Positions 1 to 7,060 of a DNA stretch of 24,200 nucleotides are shown here, piece by piece. The first letter of the stretch is position 1. Each line of letters begins with the position of its first letter. The translations under genes and the position numbers were made by a program. The stretch comes from CAZOEL01 sp964578835 (lineage in GTDB: Bacteria > Desulfobacterota > Syntrophobacteria > Syntrophobacterales > Syntrophobacteraceae), in NCBI GenBank assembly GCA_964578835.1, contig CAZOEL010000090.1, positions 1 through 24,200 on the forward strand, read 5' to 3'. The notes below the pieces were generated by a model that did no database searches, was not told the DNA's origin, and saw nothing but the letters and a program-made list of their open reading frames with translations.

Positions 1-22
1 GGGAGAGGGGGCCCGCCCCCAC
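1..22. repeat. Window-edge repeat, inverted copy at 24168-24189
   Basis: The first 16 bases (GGGAGAGGGGGCCCGC) are the exact reverse complement of 24174-24189, and the match extends to about 20 of 22 positions. It is probably one end of a dispersed GGGAGAGG-type intergenic repeat cut by the window edge. No coding potential is seen. Confidence 0.6.
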
Positions 23-45
23 CGCAAGAGACGGTGTTGACGGCC

Positions 46-263
46 CACTAGTACTACTGTGTCACAAAAGCGGCGCGACTCGTCATTCCGGCATGACGCC
101 TCTTCGTCATTCCGGCAGGTTTTAAGCCGGAATCCAGCCACATGGGAGAGCGCCGGGCTGGATTCCGGCTCAAAAGATTGCCGGAATGACGAGATGAGCT
201 GTGCTCTCAATAGAATCGCATTCCAACAGCATCATGCTGATTTGTGACACAGTAGCACTAGTG
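46..263. repeat. Nested palindromic repeat: CGTCATTCCGGC element inside 23-bp inverted arms
   Basis: The outer arms at 46-68 and 241-263 are 23 bp long and complementary with one mismatch; they begin CACTAGT and end GTCACAAA. Inside lies a palindromic element at 105-191 that starts CGTCATTCCGGC and ends GCCGGAATGACG, with an inner AAGCCGGAATCCAGCC / GGCTGGATTCCGGCT pair. A partial extra copy of the left end sits at 81-98. The core matches the elements at 12711-12743 and 12999-13075, but the outer arms do not. It resembles a REP or MITE-type non-coding mobile repeat. The stretch 1-388 otherwise holds no gene. Confidence 0.85.
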
Positions 264-388
264 AGGATGTTGGGGAGAGGGGAGGGTGGAGGAATCGTGT
301 AACTTGTGTGAAACGAGGAATGGGCGGCAAAGAGATGCCAAGATCCCTGAATTGCGCTGTTTATAAAGCCTATGTCAAGGACTCGGAC

Positions 389-1093
389 ATGAAGGTTCTG
401 ATTGCGGAAGACGATATCACCTCCCGTCTTATACTGCAGACGGCGCTCAGCAAATGGGGTTACGTGGTTTCAACTGCTTCCGACGGTGAAGAGGCGTGGA
501 GCATTCTTCAAAGAGCCGATGCGCCTCAGCTCATTATTCTGGATTGGATAATGCCGGGAATGGACGGCCTGACCCTTTGCAGGAAGCTTCGGGCTCAGAA
601 CAGGGCCGACCCGCTTTATATTCTTCTATTGACGGCCAGGGAAGAACCATACGCCATGGTGAAGGGTCTGGAAGCGGGCGCCGATGATTATGTTGCAAAG
701 CCTTATGATAACGAGGAACTACGCGCTCGCGTCGGCGTGGGACGGAGGATTCTGGAACTGCTCGAGGAAGTGTCGATGCGCAAAAAACTGCAGGGGGTGC
801 TCGAAATGGCGGGCGCCGTTTGCCACGAATTGAACCAGCCTCTCCATGTGGTGTCGGGATACTGCGAAATGCTGCTATCAGACCTTTCTGAAGGCGATCC
901 CCACGCTGACGCTCTTCGCATCATCAAAAGGGAAGTGGAGCGAATCGGAGAGCTCACCCGGAAGATAATGGGCGTTACGCAGTACCGCACGAAAGGCTAT
1001 CTTGGCGGGCGTCGCACCATAGTGGACATAGATAGAGCATCCATGAAGGATGATGCAGAAAAGACGCCTGCGCCGGAGGCCAAAAGAGCGTAG
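389..1093 (+). CDS. Receiver domain fused to a HisKA dimerisation domain, no ATPase domain
   Basis: This is a 234-residue cytoplasmic signalling protein. Residues 1-120 are a REC domain: acidic pair E7-D8-D9, phospho-acceptor D52 in LDWIMPGMDG, T82, and the K104-P105 switch lysine. Residues 130-200 form a HisKA-like helical hairpin with an H-box, CHELNQPLH, and candidate phospho-histidine H146. No HATPase_c N, G1 or G2 boxes follow; the protein ends in a basic tail. It could pass phosphate between the receiver aspartate and H146, or act as a dimerisation partner of a full kinase. The start is ATG 389 because AAGGA lies 7 nt upstream; a longer frame begins at 308 (GTG) without such support. 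The next gene follows after 40 nt on the same strand, so the two are probably co-transcribed. Confidence 0.85.
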   Translation: MKVLIAEDDITSRLILQTALSKWGYVVSTASDGEEAWSILQRADAPQLIILDWIMPGMDGLTLCRKLRAQNRADPLYILLLTAREEPYAMVKGLEAGADDYVAKPYDNEELRARVGVGRRILELLEEVSMRKKLQGVLEMAGAVCHELNQPLHVVSGYCEMLLSDLSEGDPHADALRIIKREVERIGELTRKIMGVTQYRTKGYLGGRRTIVDIDRASMKDDAEKTPAPEAKRA

Positions 1094-1133
1094 CTTGAAT
1101 GATGGAATCAGGGGCGGATGAAAGGAACGGATA

Positions 1134-1535
1134 ATGATGGAAAAAAGAATCATGGTTGTTGATGACGAAGGATCCATTAGAGAAATGATGACTCGCGCCT
1201 TTACGAAAGCGGGCTATTCAGTTCAGACCGCTGAAAGCGCGGAGGAAGCCCTGGATCTTATCAAGACATACAAATACCAGGTCTTCTTCCTGGATTTGAA
1301 CCTTCCGAGTATGAACGGGCTTGAGCTGTGCCGCTATATCCGCTCCGACAATCCGCTCACAATCACCTATGCGGTCACGGGTTACGCATCCATCTTTGAG
1401 GTATTCGAGTGCAGAGAGGCTGGATTTGAAGACTATTTCACCAAGCCCGTCTCCATGAAGATCTTGCTCGATGCCGCGGAGCATGCATTTCAAAAGCTGG
1501 CAAGGTGGAGAGGAGAAGAGGCGGGCGCAAGATAG
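1134..1535 (+). CDS. Stand-alone receiver-domain response regulator
   Basis: This 133-residue protein is a single REC domain with no output domain, like CheY or Spo0F. The motifs are complete: acidic pair VVDDEG near residues 8-12, phospho-acceptor D54 in FFLDLNLPS, the conserved T in AVTGYAS, and K in FTKPVS. AGGA lies 7 nt before ATG 1134; ATG 1137 is an equally possible start. It lies just downstream of the REC-HisKA gene and is a natural phosphotransfer partner for that protein's H146 (inference from adjacency). A 13-bp palindrome (1536-1548) follows the stop, but no T-run is present. It converges with the PhoH-like gene across 244 bp. Confidence 0.9.
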   Translation: MMEKRIMVVDDEGSIREMMTRAFTKAGYSVQTAESAEEALDLIKTYKYQVFFLDLNLPSMNGLELCRYIRSDNPLTITYAVTGYASIFEVFECREAGFEDYFTKPVSMKILLDAAEHAFQKLARWRGEEAGAR

Positions 1536-1779
1536 GTCGGTAACCGACAAACGTTCTGTTCCCCATACGCGGAAGGACATTGGAGACGCCGCGCGGCATT
1601 GAAGCTCGATCGGCGACTCCGGAAGAATGGCAAACTGCATGAATCAGTAGATCATCAGAATCTTTGCCCATAGCGAGGAGAAAAACGGACTGGATTTCTC
1701 CAGGAGTCGCGCATCCCTGGCTGCGCGCGGGATTGCAAGGATGCGACGACAGTGAATAAGCCTCGTTGAGAGGTCATAT

Positions 1780-3081
1780 TCATAGAAGCATCGAGCCGAG
1801 CTCCGCAACTTTGGACCTCTCTCCCCTGACCAGCACGACATGGCCGGCGATCTCCTCGCCTTTGAGCTTCTCCACGATATGGGTCAGGCCATTGCTGCTG
1901 GCGTCGAGGTAAGGGTGGTCGATCTGTTCCGGATCTCCCGTGAAGACGATCTTCGTGCCTTCGCCCACTCGCGTTATGAGGGTCTTGATCATGTGCGGCG
2001 TCAGGTTCTGCGCCTCATCGCAAATGATGAACTGTTTCGGGATGCTCCTTCCGCGAATATAGGTCAGAGGCTCCATCTCCAGCACTCCGCGCTCTATCAG
2101 CTCACCGAGCATATCCGGGGGATCCAGGCTATCTCTGAGCAGAAACTCGAGGTTATCGTATATGGGCTGCATCCAGGGACGAAGCTTCTCTTCCTTGCTT
2201 CCTGGAAGATATCCGAGATCATCGCCCATAGGGATGATGGGACGCGTGATGAGGAGCTTTGTGAAGACATTCTGTTCTAAGACCTTCTCAAGCCCCACCG
2301 CCAGCGCGAGGAGCGTCTTTCCCGTGCCGGCCCTCCCCACCAGCGTCACCACCTTGATATCATCATTGAGGAGAAGCTCCAGAGCGAACTTCTGCTCCTT
2401 GTTCAAGGCTTTTAGTCCCCAGCATACCGCATCCGAGTGGACAAGCTGTCGAAGAACGCCCTGTGAATAACAACCGAGAGCCGACTGAGATCCGTTGGAA
2501 TCGTTTCTCATTACGAAGAGCTGGTTCGGGTATGCTCGCAGGGCCCCATTAAGACAGAGTTTTCCGGTTTCAAAAAAGCTGTCGAGAGCTTCTTTTTCGA
2601 GGCTGATTTTGCCCGTGCCGGTGTAGAGCTGATCGTAGTCGACTTTATCATTAATATAATCTTCTACTTGGATACCCAGAACGTCGGCCTTGATGCGCAG
2701 GTTCAAATCCTTGGTGACCAGGATCACCGGCCTCGTCTCTTCCTGCGCCAGATTATAAGCTACGGCAAGAATGCGGTTGTCATGCTTTTCGGGATCCAGC
2801 CCCTTTGGAACATTGATAATCGTCTGGTGATTCAACTCAATTCTGAGACTGCCTCCATTTTTCAGGCTCACTCCTTCCGACAGATGCCCCGTGGAACGGA
2901 GGCCGTCGAGAGTCCTCGACGCCGTGCGCGCGTTTCTTCCGACTTCGTCCTGACGCTTCTTCTGATTGTCGATTTCCTCGATGACAGAAAAAGGAATCAC
3001 CACCTCATTATCGTGGAAAGCGAAGATGGATTCCGGATCATGCAACAGGACATTGGTGTCTATCACATAGGTTTTGATCAT
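1780..3081 (-). CDS. PhoH-like ATPase with N-terminal PIN domain
   Basis: This is a 433-residue protein of the PIN-PhoH family (like B. subtilis YlaK), thought to couple RNA cleavage to an ATPase/helicase-like motor. Residues 1-145 form the PIN domain with acidic residues in VIDTNVLLHD, IEEIDNQ and VTKDLNLR. A linker follows, then the PhoH ATPase: Walker A GRAGTGKT (249-256), the LITRP...GDDLGYLPG block (277-294), Walker B FIICDEAQN (351-359) and TGDPEQID (381-388). The length is normal for the family. The start is ATG 3081, preceded by AAAGGAG 8-9 nt upstream; the frame runs further upstream without a good ribosome binding site. The gene is monocistronic and divergent from DUF5132-like gene 1. 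Despite the family name, no phosphate role is shown. Confidence 0.95.
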   Translation of the reverse strand: MIKTYVIDTNVLLHDPESIFAFHDNEVVIPFSVIEEIDNQKKRQDEVGRNARTASRTLDGLRSTGHLSEGVSLKNGGSLRIELNHQTIINVPKGLDPEKHDNRILAVAYNLAQEETRPVILVTKDLNLRIKADVLGIQVEDYINDKVDYDQLYTGTGKISLEKEALDSFFETGKLCLNGALRAYPNQLFVMRNDSNGSQSALGCYSQGVLRQLVHSDAVCWGLKALNKEQKFALELLLNDDIKVVTLVGRAGTGKTLLALAVGLEKVLEQNVFTKLLITRPIIPMGDDLGYLPGSKEEKLRPWMQPIYDNLEFLLRDSLDPPDMLGELIERGVLEMEPLTYIRGRSIPKQFIICDEAQNLTPHMIKTLITRVGEGTKIVFTGDPEQIDHPYLDASSNGLTHIVEKLKGEEIAGHVVLVRGERSKVAELGSMLL

Positions 3082-3250
3082 GACTCCGAGCTCCTTTAAT
3101 CCCGCTGGCCCGCTCCAGCCGGTATTTCGTCGGATGAAAAGCTCTGGCTTCCAGAACTTCCAAGACTTATGGAAGGCGTTCACAACGGAGAGAATTGAAA
3201 CAGGTCCGTGTTACAACTTGATGCGCGCTTGGTTAAGATTGTGTGAAAAT

Positions 3251-3278
3251 TTGACATCCTATCTCAGGCGTTTATCAT
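3251..3278 (+). promoter_or_regulatory. Candidate sigma70-type promoter for DUF5132-like gene 1
   Basis: A perfect -35 TTGACA (3251-3256) is followed after 16 nt by TATCAT (3273-3278), one mismatch from TATAAT. The start codon at 3395 is about 110 nt downstream. The rest of the 3082-3394 stretch holds only the divergent leaders of this gene and of the PhoH-like gene. Confidence 0.5.
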
Positions 3279-3394
3279 TATTGAAGCAGGGGCTTTTCCC
3301 CGTCGTGAACGCCGTTTCGCTCTGAAAGAAGACTTGCAGAAAACCTGTTCCGCCCGCGGTTTGCGGTGGACAGCTCATGAGAGAGGAGACCAAT

Positions 3395-3820
3395 ATGGCT
3401 CTTTTAGAAGATGGAATTTTCGAGGGCCTTTTCAAAGATGGCCTCAAGTCCGGACTCAGCTCCGGCATCGTTTTTGGGATTGGGGCGCTGGTGTTGGCTC
3501 CGGCGGTCCTTTCCGTCGCGGGCAGCCTCATAAGGCCTGTTGCTAAGGCAGCCATCAAGAGCGGTCTGATGGCTTACGATTGGTCCAAGCGTGTTGGATC
3601 GGAAGTAGCTGAAAAAGTGGATGAAGTTGTGACGGAAAGCAGGACGGGGTTTTCCGGGAAAGAAGGAGCGGCGGCGGAGCCCTCTCCGCCGAAGGCGGCG
3701 CAAGAGCAACCTTCAGGGAAGGCGGGCCACTTCGAGCCATCGAAGCATTCGAGAGAAGAGACTTCAGAAGAGGGCGAAGCTGCGGAGCGTCCCACTCCCT
3801 GGATTGTGCGGGGCTATTGA
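3395..3820 (+). CDS. DUF5132-like small membrane-associated protein, copy 1
   Basis: This is a 141-residue protein of unknown function. It begins MALLEDGIFEGLFKDG. A hydrophobic Gly/Ala segment follows (about 20-48, with GIVFGIGALVLAP), then RPVAKAAIKSGLMAYDW (48-63), an amphipathic Glu-rich helix (64-84), a Pro/Glu-rich linker, and a C-terminal PTPWIVRGY motif. The core resembles DUF5132 (recalled from memory) and, in plan, the mycobacterial PacL/DUF1490 proteins that sit beside P-type ATPases: one short hydrophobic segment, then a charged Glu/Ala/Arg helix. The start is ATG 3395 with GGAG 6 nt upstream; ATG 3377 is less likely because the paralogue starts at the same aligned residue. The gene at 7878 is a clear paralogue. 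The likely role is a small membrane scaffold or transporter partner (inference). Confidence 0.8.
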   Translation: MALLEDGIFEGLFKDGLKSGLSSGIVFGIGALVLAPAVLSVAGSLIRPVAKAAIKSGLMAYDWSKRVGSEVAEKVDEVVTESRTGFSGKEGAAAEPSPPKAAQEQPSGKAGHFEPSKHSREETSEEGEAAERPTPWIVRGY

Positions 3821-3834
3821 GGAAGCGCCGGTCT

Positions 3835-3980
3835 TTACTCGACTCTGAAATGGGGGTCCTATCCGTTTCTTCCCGGAGAATATCGATGTCCGTTCGGTCT
3901 ACATGTCCATAGATGGCCGGTTTCCTCTCAGCTCCTCCTTTCAATTTTGATGATAACCTTACGCTGGACGAGCTCTCAAG
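3835..3980 (-). pseudogene. metK 3'-end relic
   Basis: The minus strand downstream of DUF5132-like gene 1 encodes KLKGG, then AIYGHVDRTDIDI and EETDRTPI. These align with the C-terminus of the intact MetK at 8318-9511 (KTKGG, AVYGHVGRTDIDL, EKTDKAPI). Similarity continues through a matching TAA (3835-3837) and across the short gap into the end of the DUF5132-like gene. The relic has small indels: the aligned stop is out of frame with the GHV..RTDID segment, and one extra base lies further upstream. Nothing resembling the first 340 or so MetK residues remains before mgtE at 4025. It is a non-functional remnant of a duplicated metK. Confidence 0.85.
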
Positions 3981-4024
3981 GGCGGTATGAAGTTGCATAT
4001 AAAGAGTATGGCCGACCCGTTCGA

Positions 4025-5395
4025 TTAAAATCTTTGCAGGATCAAGAGAGCCACCTGGAAGTATATGGTAATTCCAAGGGCGTCGATGATCGTGGCGATG
4101 AAAGGGCCAGCGGTCAGAGCCGGGTCTAGCTTGAGTCTTTTTAGCAGCAGGGGGATGAGAGCGCCCGCAAGGTTGGCTGCAAGAAGAGTGGTCAGAAGAG
4201 CGCAGCCGACGATGGCCCCGAGAATCATGTCGCGGTCCTGAAGAAAGACTCTGAAGAAGGCGATGACGCCGAGAGACAGTCCCAGGGTTGCTCCCATGAG
4301 AAGCTCGCGCCAGAACACCCGGACGTAATCCTTCGGCGCAACGTCACCCAAGGCGAGCGAACGCACCATGAGTGTGGCGGATTGCGTTCCGGCATTTCCG
4401 CAGGCGCCTATCACGAGAGGAATAAAAAAAGAAAGCGTCACCATCCGCTTCAGCGTCTCCGCATTCCATTCCATAATGCTGGTGGAGAGCAGGGAGGTGA
4501 AAAGCAAAATGGCGAGCCATACAAAACGGTTCCAGAATAGCTTCACCAGGGGACGTTTGAAATATTCTTCTTCGAAGGGGACCACCGCGGAAATCCTGTG
4601 GAAATCCTCGGTCCCCTCAGCCTCGATGACATCGATGACATCATCGACGGTGATGATCCCCACGAGGCGATTTTCATCGTCCACGACCGGAACAGCGATG
4701 AAGTCGAACTTGGCAATTATGCCGGCGACCTCTTCTACATCCGCCCGGTGATGGGCCGAGATTACCTTGGGCTCCATAATATGATCGAGCCGCTCCATGG
4801 GCTTGCATAGAATGAGGTTCCGAAGGGATACCATTCCCATCAGATGCCGTTCCGCATCGGTGATATAGATGTAATAGATGGTTTCCTTGCCGGGCGCCTG
4901 CAGACGCAGTTGCGCAAGGCCTTCGCCTACCGTGACGTTTGCCGGCAGAGAGGCGTATTCCGTCGTCATGACTGCTCCGGCCGTTCCCTCCGCATAGTCC
5001 CAGAGCCGCCGGATCTCGTTGCGTTCAGCCTTGGCGATGAGCGGCATCATTTCCTCCCGTATATCCGGGTCCATCGCCTTCAGAAGGTCCACTCGCTCGT
5101 CCGGCTCCATCCGCTCGACGAAGCGCAGCATTGTGCGACGGTCTCCGCTTTCGATGCAACTGCGCTGGGTTTCAAGGGAGAGTTTCTGGAATGCTTCGAC
5201 GCAGGAATGATTGCCTATACAGCAAAGAATATCGACGATATCCTGTGGGTCGAAGCTCCCCTGTTCCAGGATTTCCGCAATATCCGAGGGATGTCGACTC
5301 TTCAACGAATCGAGATCTATATCGTTTCTGCAGGGGACTTCCGGGCGCGCGCACGGGCCCTCGGCATGTTGATCTGGGTGAAAGACAGCGCTCAT
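4025..5395 (-). CDS. mgtE: Magnesium transporter MgtE
   Basis: This 456-residue inner-membrane Mg2+ channel has the full MgtE layout. Residues 25-130 form the helical MgtE N domain, 138-265 a CBS pair (first CBS from AGAVMTTEYASLP, second from IMEPKVISAHHRADVEEVAGI), and 290-456 a five-helix membrane domain. The family signatures are present: CGNAGTQSATLMVRSLALG near 332-350 and LDPALTAGPF...IIDALG near 423-441, with the pore-region Asp at 438. In this family the cytosolic domains bind Mg2+ and close the pore when internal Mg2+ is high. The start is ATG 5395 with GGAGGAG 6 nt upstream. I could not identify an Mg2+ riboswitch in the 300 bp upstream. The gene occupies the place in the left block that the P-type ATPase occupies in the right block. 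Confidence 0.95.
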   Translation of the reverse strand: MSAVFHPDQHAEGPCARPEVPCRNDIDLDSLKSRHPSDIAEILEQGSFDPQDIVDILCCIGNHSCVEAFQKLSLETQRSCIESGDRRTMLRFVERMEPDERVDLLKAMDPDIREEMMPLIAKAERNEIRRLWDYAEGTAGAVMTTEYASLPANVTVGEGLAQLRLQAPGKETIYYIYITDAERHLMGMVSLRNLILCKPMERLDHIMEPKVISAHHRADVEEVAGIIAKFDFIAVPVVDDENRLVGIITVDDVIDVIEAEGTEDFHRISAVVPFEEEYFKRPLVKLFWNRFVWLAILLFTSLLSTSIMEWNAETLKRMVTLSFFIPLVIGACGNAGTQSATLMVRSLALGDVAPKDYVRVFWRELLMGATLGLSLGVIAFFRVFLQDRDMILGAIVGCALLTTLLAANLAGALIPLLLKRLKLDPALTAGPFIATIIDALGITIYFQVALLILQRF

Positions 5396-5695
5396 CTGCG
5401 GCTCCTCCCCGTCTTGTCTTCCGTCCGACGAAAAACAAGACCGCAAGCGAAGCCTGCGCCCCCCATTTTCGAGGCTGGCGTCTTACGCTCGAAGTAGTTT
5501 TCCGGCCGCCAGAGCGGCTGGCAAGAAGAGGTTGATATCGGACTGTAAAGGTCTCACAAATCGGCAGTCAAAAAAACTACCGGGGTCTTCTTCGTTCATT
5601 CTCGACTCTTCGTTCGAAGTCGCGCCAACGAGAATTGCGATGCGGCGAGAGGAAAAGGAACGACCGCCTGGACTTCCCCAGCTCTCGCCCGCATA
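5396..5695. other. Intergenic stretch upstream of mgtE
   Basis: This 300-bp stretch lies between mgtE and 22-residue-repeat protein A, both on the minus strand. I see no convincing gene, terminator or riboswitch in it. Short imperfect stems such as TTCTCG...CGAGAA around 5598-5635 are too weak to name. Confidence 0.4.
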
Positions 5696-6448
5696 TCAAT
5701 TCTGAGTTATCTCCGAGGTTTGCGACGATTTTGGCAAAGCTGCGCTCATGACATCCTTCACGCCGCCTACCGCGCCCACAAGGATGTTTCTGACCGTTCC
5801 AACAATTCCGACGCCGATAACGTCAACCGTGCCGATGACGCCGCCGGCTGCGTCTTTCGCAGCCCCATTGATATTCAGGGTGATGTCCCGCACTGCGTCG
5901 ACGCCGCCATTTATCGCTCTTTTCGCGACCGCGGCAACGTCTTTTCCGACATCCGAAACACCATGGACGGTTCCGGTGAGAGCGCTCTTTGCAATAATCA
6001 GGATCTCGCCCCCCACTTCATTGACGCCGCCCACAACCCCCTTCGCTACATGTGAAGCGCTGCCCACAATGCCAAGGCTCACTTCCTCTGCGGCAGTCAC
6101 CGTCCCTTTGATTACGACCTGAAGCGTGTTGACCGCGTCTACCGCCACAGCGCCGGTAGCCTTGAGCGTATCGCCGATTGCGTTTCTCGCCGTGTTTACA
6201 ACTTCCATCCAAACCTCCTTCTTTTCTCCTGGAGAGTCTTGAGCTTCAAACTCGACCTCCAGGGCTTCCGCATTCGGGAATTCTTCGGTTCCTAATTCTA
6301 CGACTTCCTGCTGCTCGACCATCATCGTGGCCTCCGTTTCTAAAACCTCCGGGGGTTCCTCCATTTTCCTTTTCCTTCTTTTTCTTCCCACCGTCGTATT
6401 GCCGTCCTCGCTTACCGAGGTCTCTCCCGCGGTTTCATCGATTGTCAT
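5696..6448 (-). CDS. 22-residue-repeat amphipathic protein A
   Basis: This 250-residue protein matches no family I know. Residues 1-80 are acidic, with a basic patch GRKRRKRK at 21-28. Residues 90-240 are Val/Ala/Gly-rich and form seven in-register 22-residue units starting at 90, 112, 134, 156, 178, 200 and 222. The usual unit pattern is A-[LIV]-x-G-x-V-x-G-V-x-[DE]-V-G-x-[DE]-[IV], then a hydrophobic run ending in A-K. A 22-residue period (two 11-mers) is typical of amphipathic helices that coat lipid or hydrophobic surfaces, such as apolipoproteins and synuclein; that function is inference here. No signal peptide is seen. AGGAGGT lies 5 nt before ATG 6448. The protein is paralogous to 13116-13796, sharing for instance AAEEV, VAKGV..GVN.VGG and the ending LVGAVGGVKDV / LIGAVGGMKEV. 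Confidence 0.85.
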   Translation of the reverse strand: MTIDETAGETSVSEDGNTTVGRKRRKRKMEEPPEVLETEATMMVEQQEVVELGTEEFPNAEALEVEFEAQDSPGEKKEVWMEVVNTARNAIGDTLKATGAVAVDAVNTLQVVIKGTVTAAEEVSLGIVGSASHVAKGVVGGVNEVGGEILIIAKSALTGTVHGVSDVGKDVAAVAKRAINGGVDAVRDITLNINGAAKDAAGGVIGTVDVIGVGIVGTVRNILVGAVGGVKDVMSAALPKSSQTSEITQN

Positions 6449-6555
6449 TTTTACCTCCTCTTTCGAATGAGGGTTGGACGTAGAGCGCCATCAACTTTCG
6501 AATATGCCGGTACATGCAGAGCGACAAGCGCATCAATACTTCCGGAACAAATTGT

Positions 6556-6745
6556 ATAAAGGCAATAACGCAAAAGTCACCTTTTCTTTAGACCACGAAA
6601 AACACGAAAGGCACGAAATTTCATAAAGCGGAATGCCTCTCTTTCAATTGTTCATCATACTTTTCGTGTCTTTCGTGTCTTTCGTGTCTTTCGTGGTTCA
6701 AAAAGGGCTCAGCCGATTGAGTTTTGCGCCATTGCGTATAAAGCA
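6556..6745. mobile_element. MITE-like long inverted repeat with TTTCGTGTC tandem units
   Basis: The left arm (about 6556-6619) carries ATAAAGGCAATAACGCAAAA, then GACCACGAAAAACACGAAAG. The right arm (about 6661-6745) has their near reverse complements: TTTCGTGGTTC at 6689-6699 and GTTTTGCGCCATTGCGTATA at 6721-6740. The right arm also contains a 9-bp tandem repeat, TTTCGTGTC three times plus TTTCGTGGT (6662-6697). About 40 nt separate the arms. There is no transposase. The left-arm segment 6561-6587 recurs at 24030-24056. This fills part of the gene-free stretch 6449-7060; the rest holds the candidate regulatory site at 6848-6881. Confidence 0.7.
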
Positions 6746-6847
6746 AGATGCTGCGCGCTCACGCTTGCCGCGGAGGCGGAATCCCGAATGCCGGTTGCCG
6801 ATTCGGAAGAAGAGCTTAAGCATGCATGTCACGAAAACGCCTCTGGA

Positions 6848-6881
6848 TTGTCACAGAACCGTAACACTTTCAGGTTATAGG
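6848..6881 (+). promoter_or_regulatory. Pho-box-like direct repeat and -10 element upstream of the MgtC gene
   Basis: TTGTCAC (6848-6854) and CCGTAAC (6859-6865) are separated by AGAA. This is the 7-4-7 spacing of a Pho box (consensus CTGTCAT-N4-CTGTCAC). Ten nt later lies TATAGG (6876-6881), a -10-like hexamer at the spacing expected for PhoB-type activation. It would drive the MgtC gene and perhaps DUF5132-like gene 2. A different possible promoter is TTGCCT (6919-6924) with AATAAT (6942-6947) after 17 nt. Confidence 0.4.
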
Positions 6882-7060
6882 TGTTTGGATCTCAGTTGTC
6901 CACTAACCGGTTCATTACTTGCCTATCGCCGAGCCTGGCGCAATAATCCCATGGTTTCTTTGCAACTATGCCATCCGAGGATTAGTTTTATAAGTAAGGT
7001 TATTTGCTTCGATTATATCCATCCGGAAATATACCACGCACAGAGGAGCAGAAAGCGTTT

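Noticed and set aside
59..247. 62-codon open frame in the first nested palindrome
   Set aside because: It lies wholly within non-coding repeat sequence.
297..314. GTGTAAC-TTGT-GTGAAAC as a Pho box for the REC-HisKA gene
   Set aside because: The half-sites are weaker than at 14011 and 6848, and no -10 element lies at the expected distance.
5396..5695. Mg2+-sensing riboswitch upstream of mgtE
   Set aside because: I could not identify conserved M-box stems or a terminator switch in the leader.
6662..6697. Short regular repeats as a possible CRISPR array
   Set aside because: The unit is 9 bp with no spacers, and no cas gene is present.
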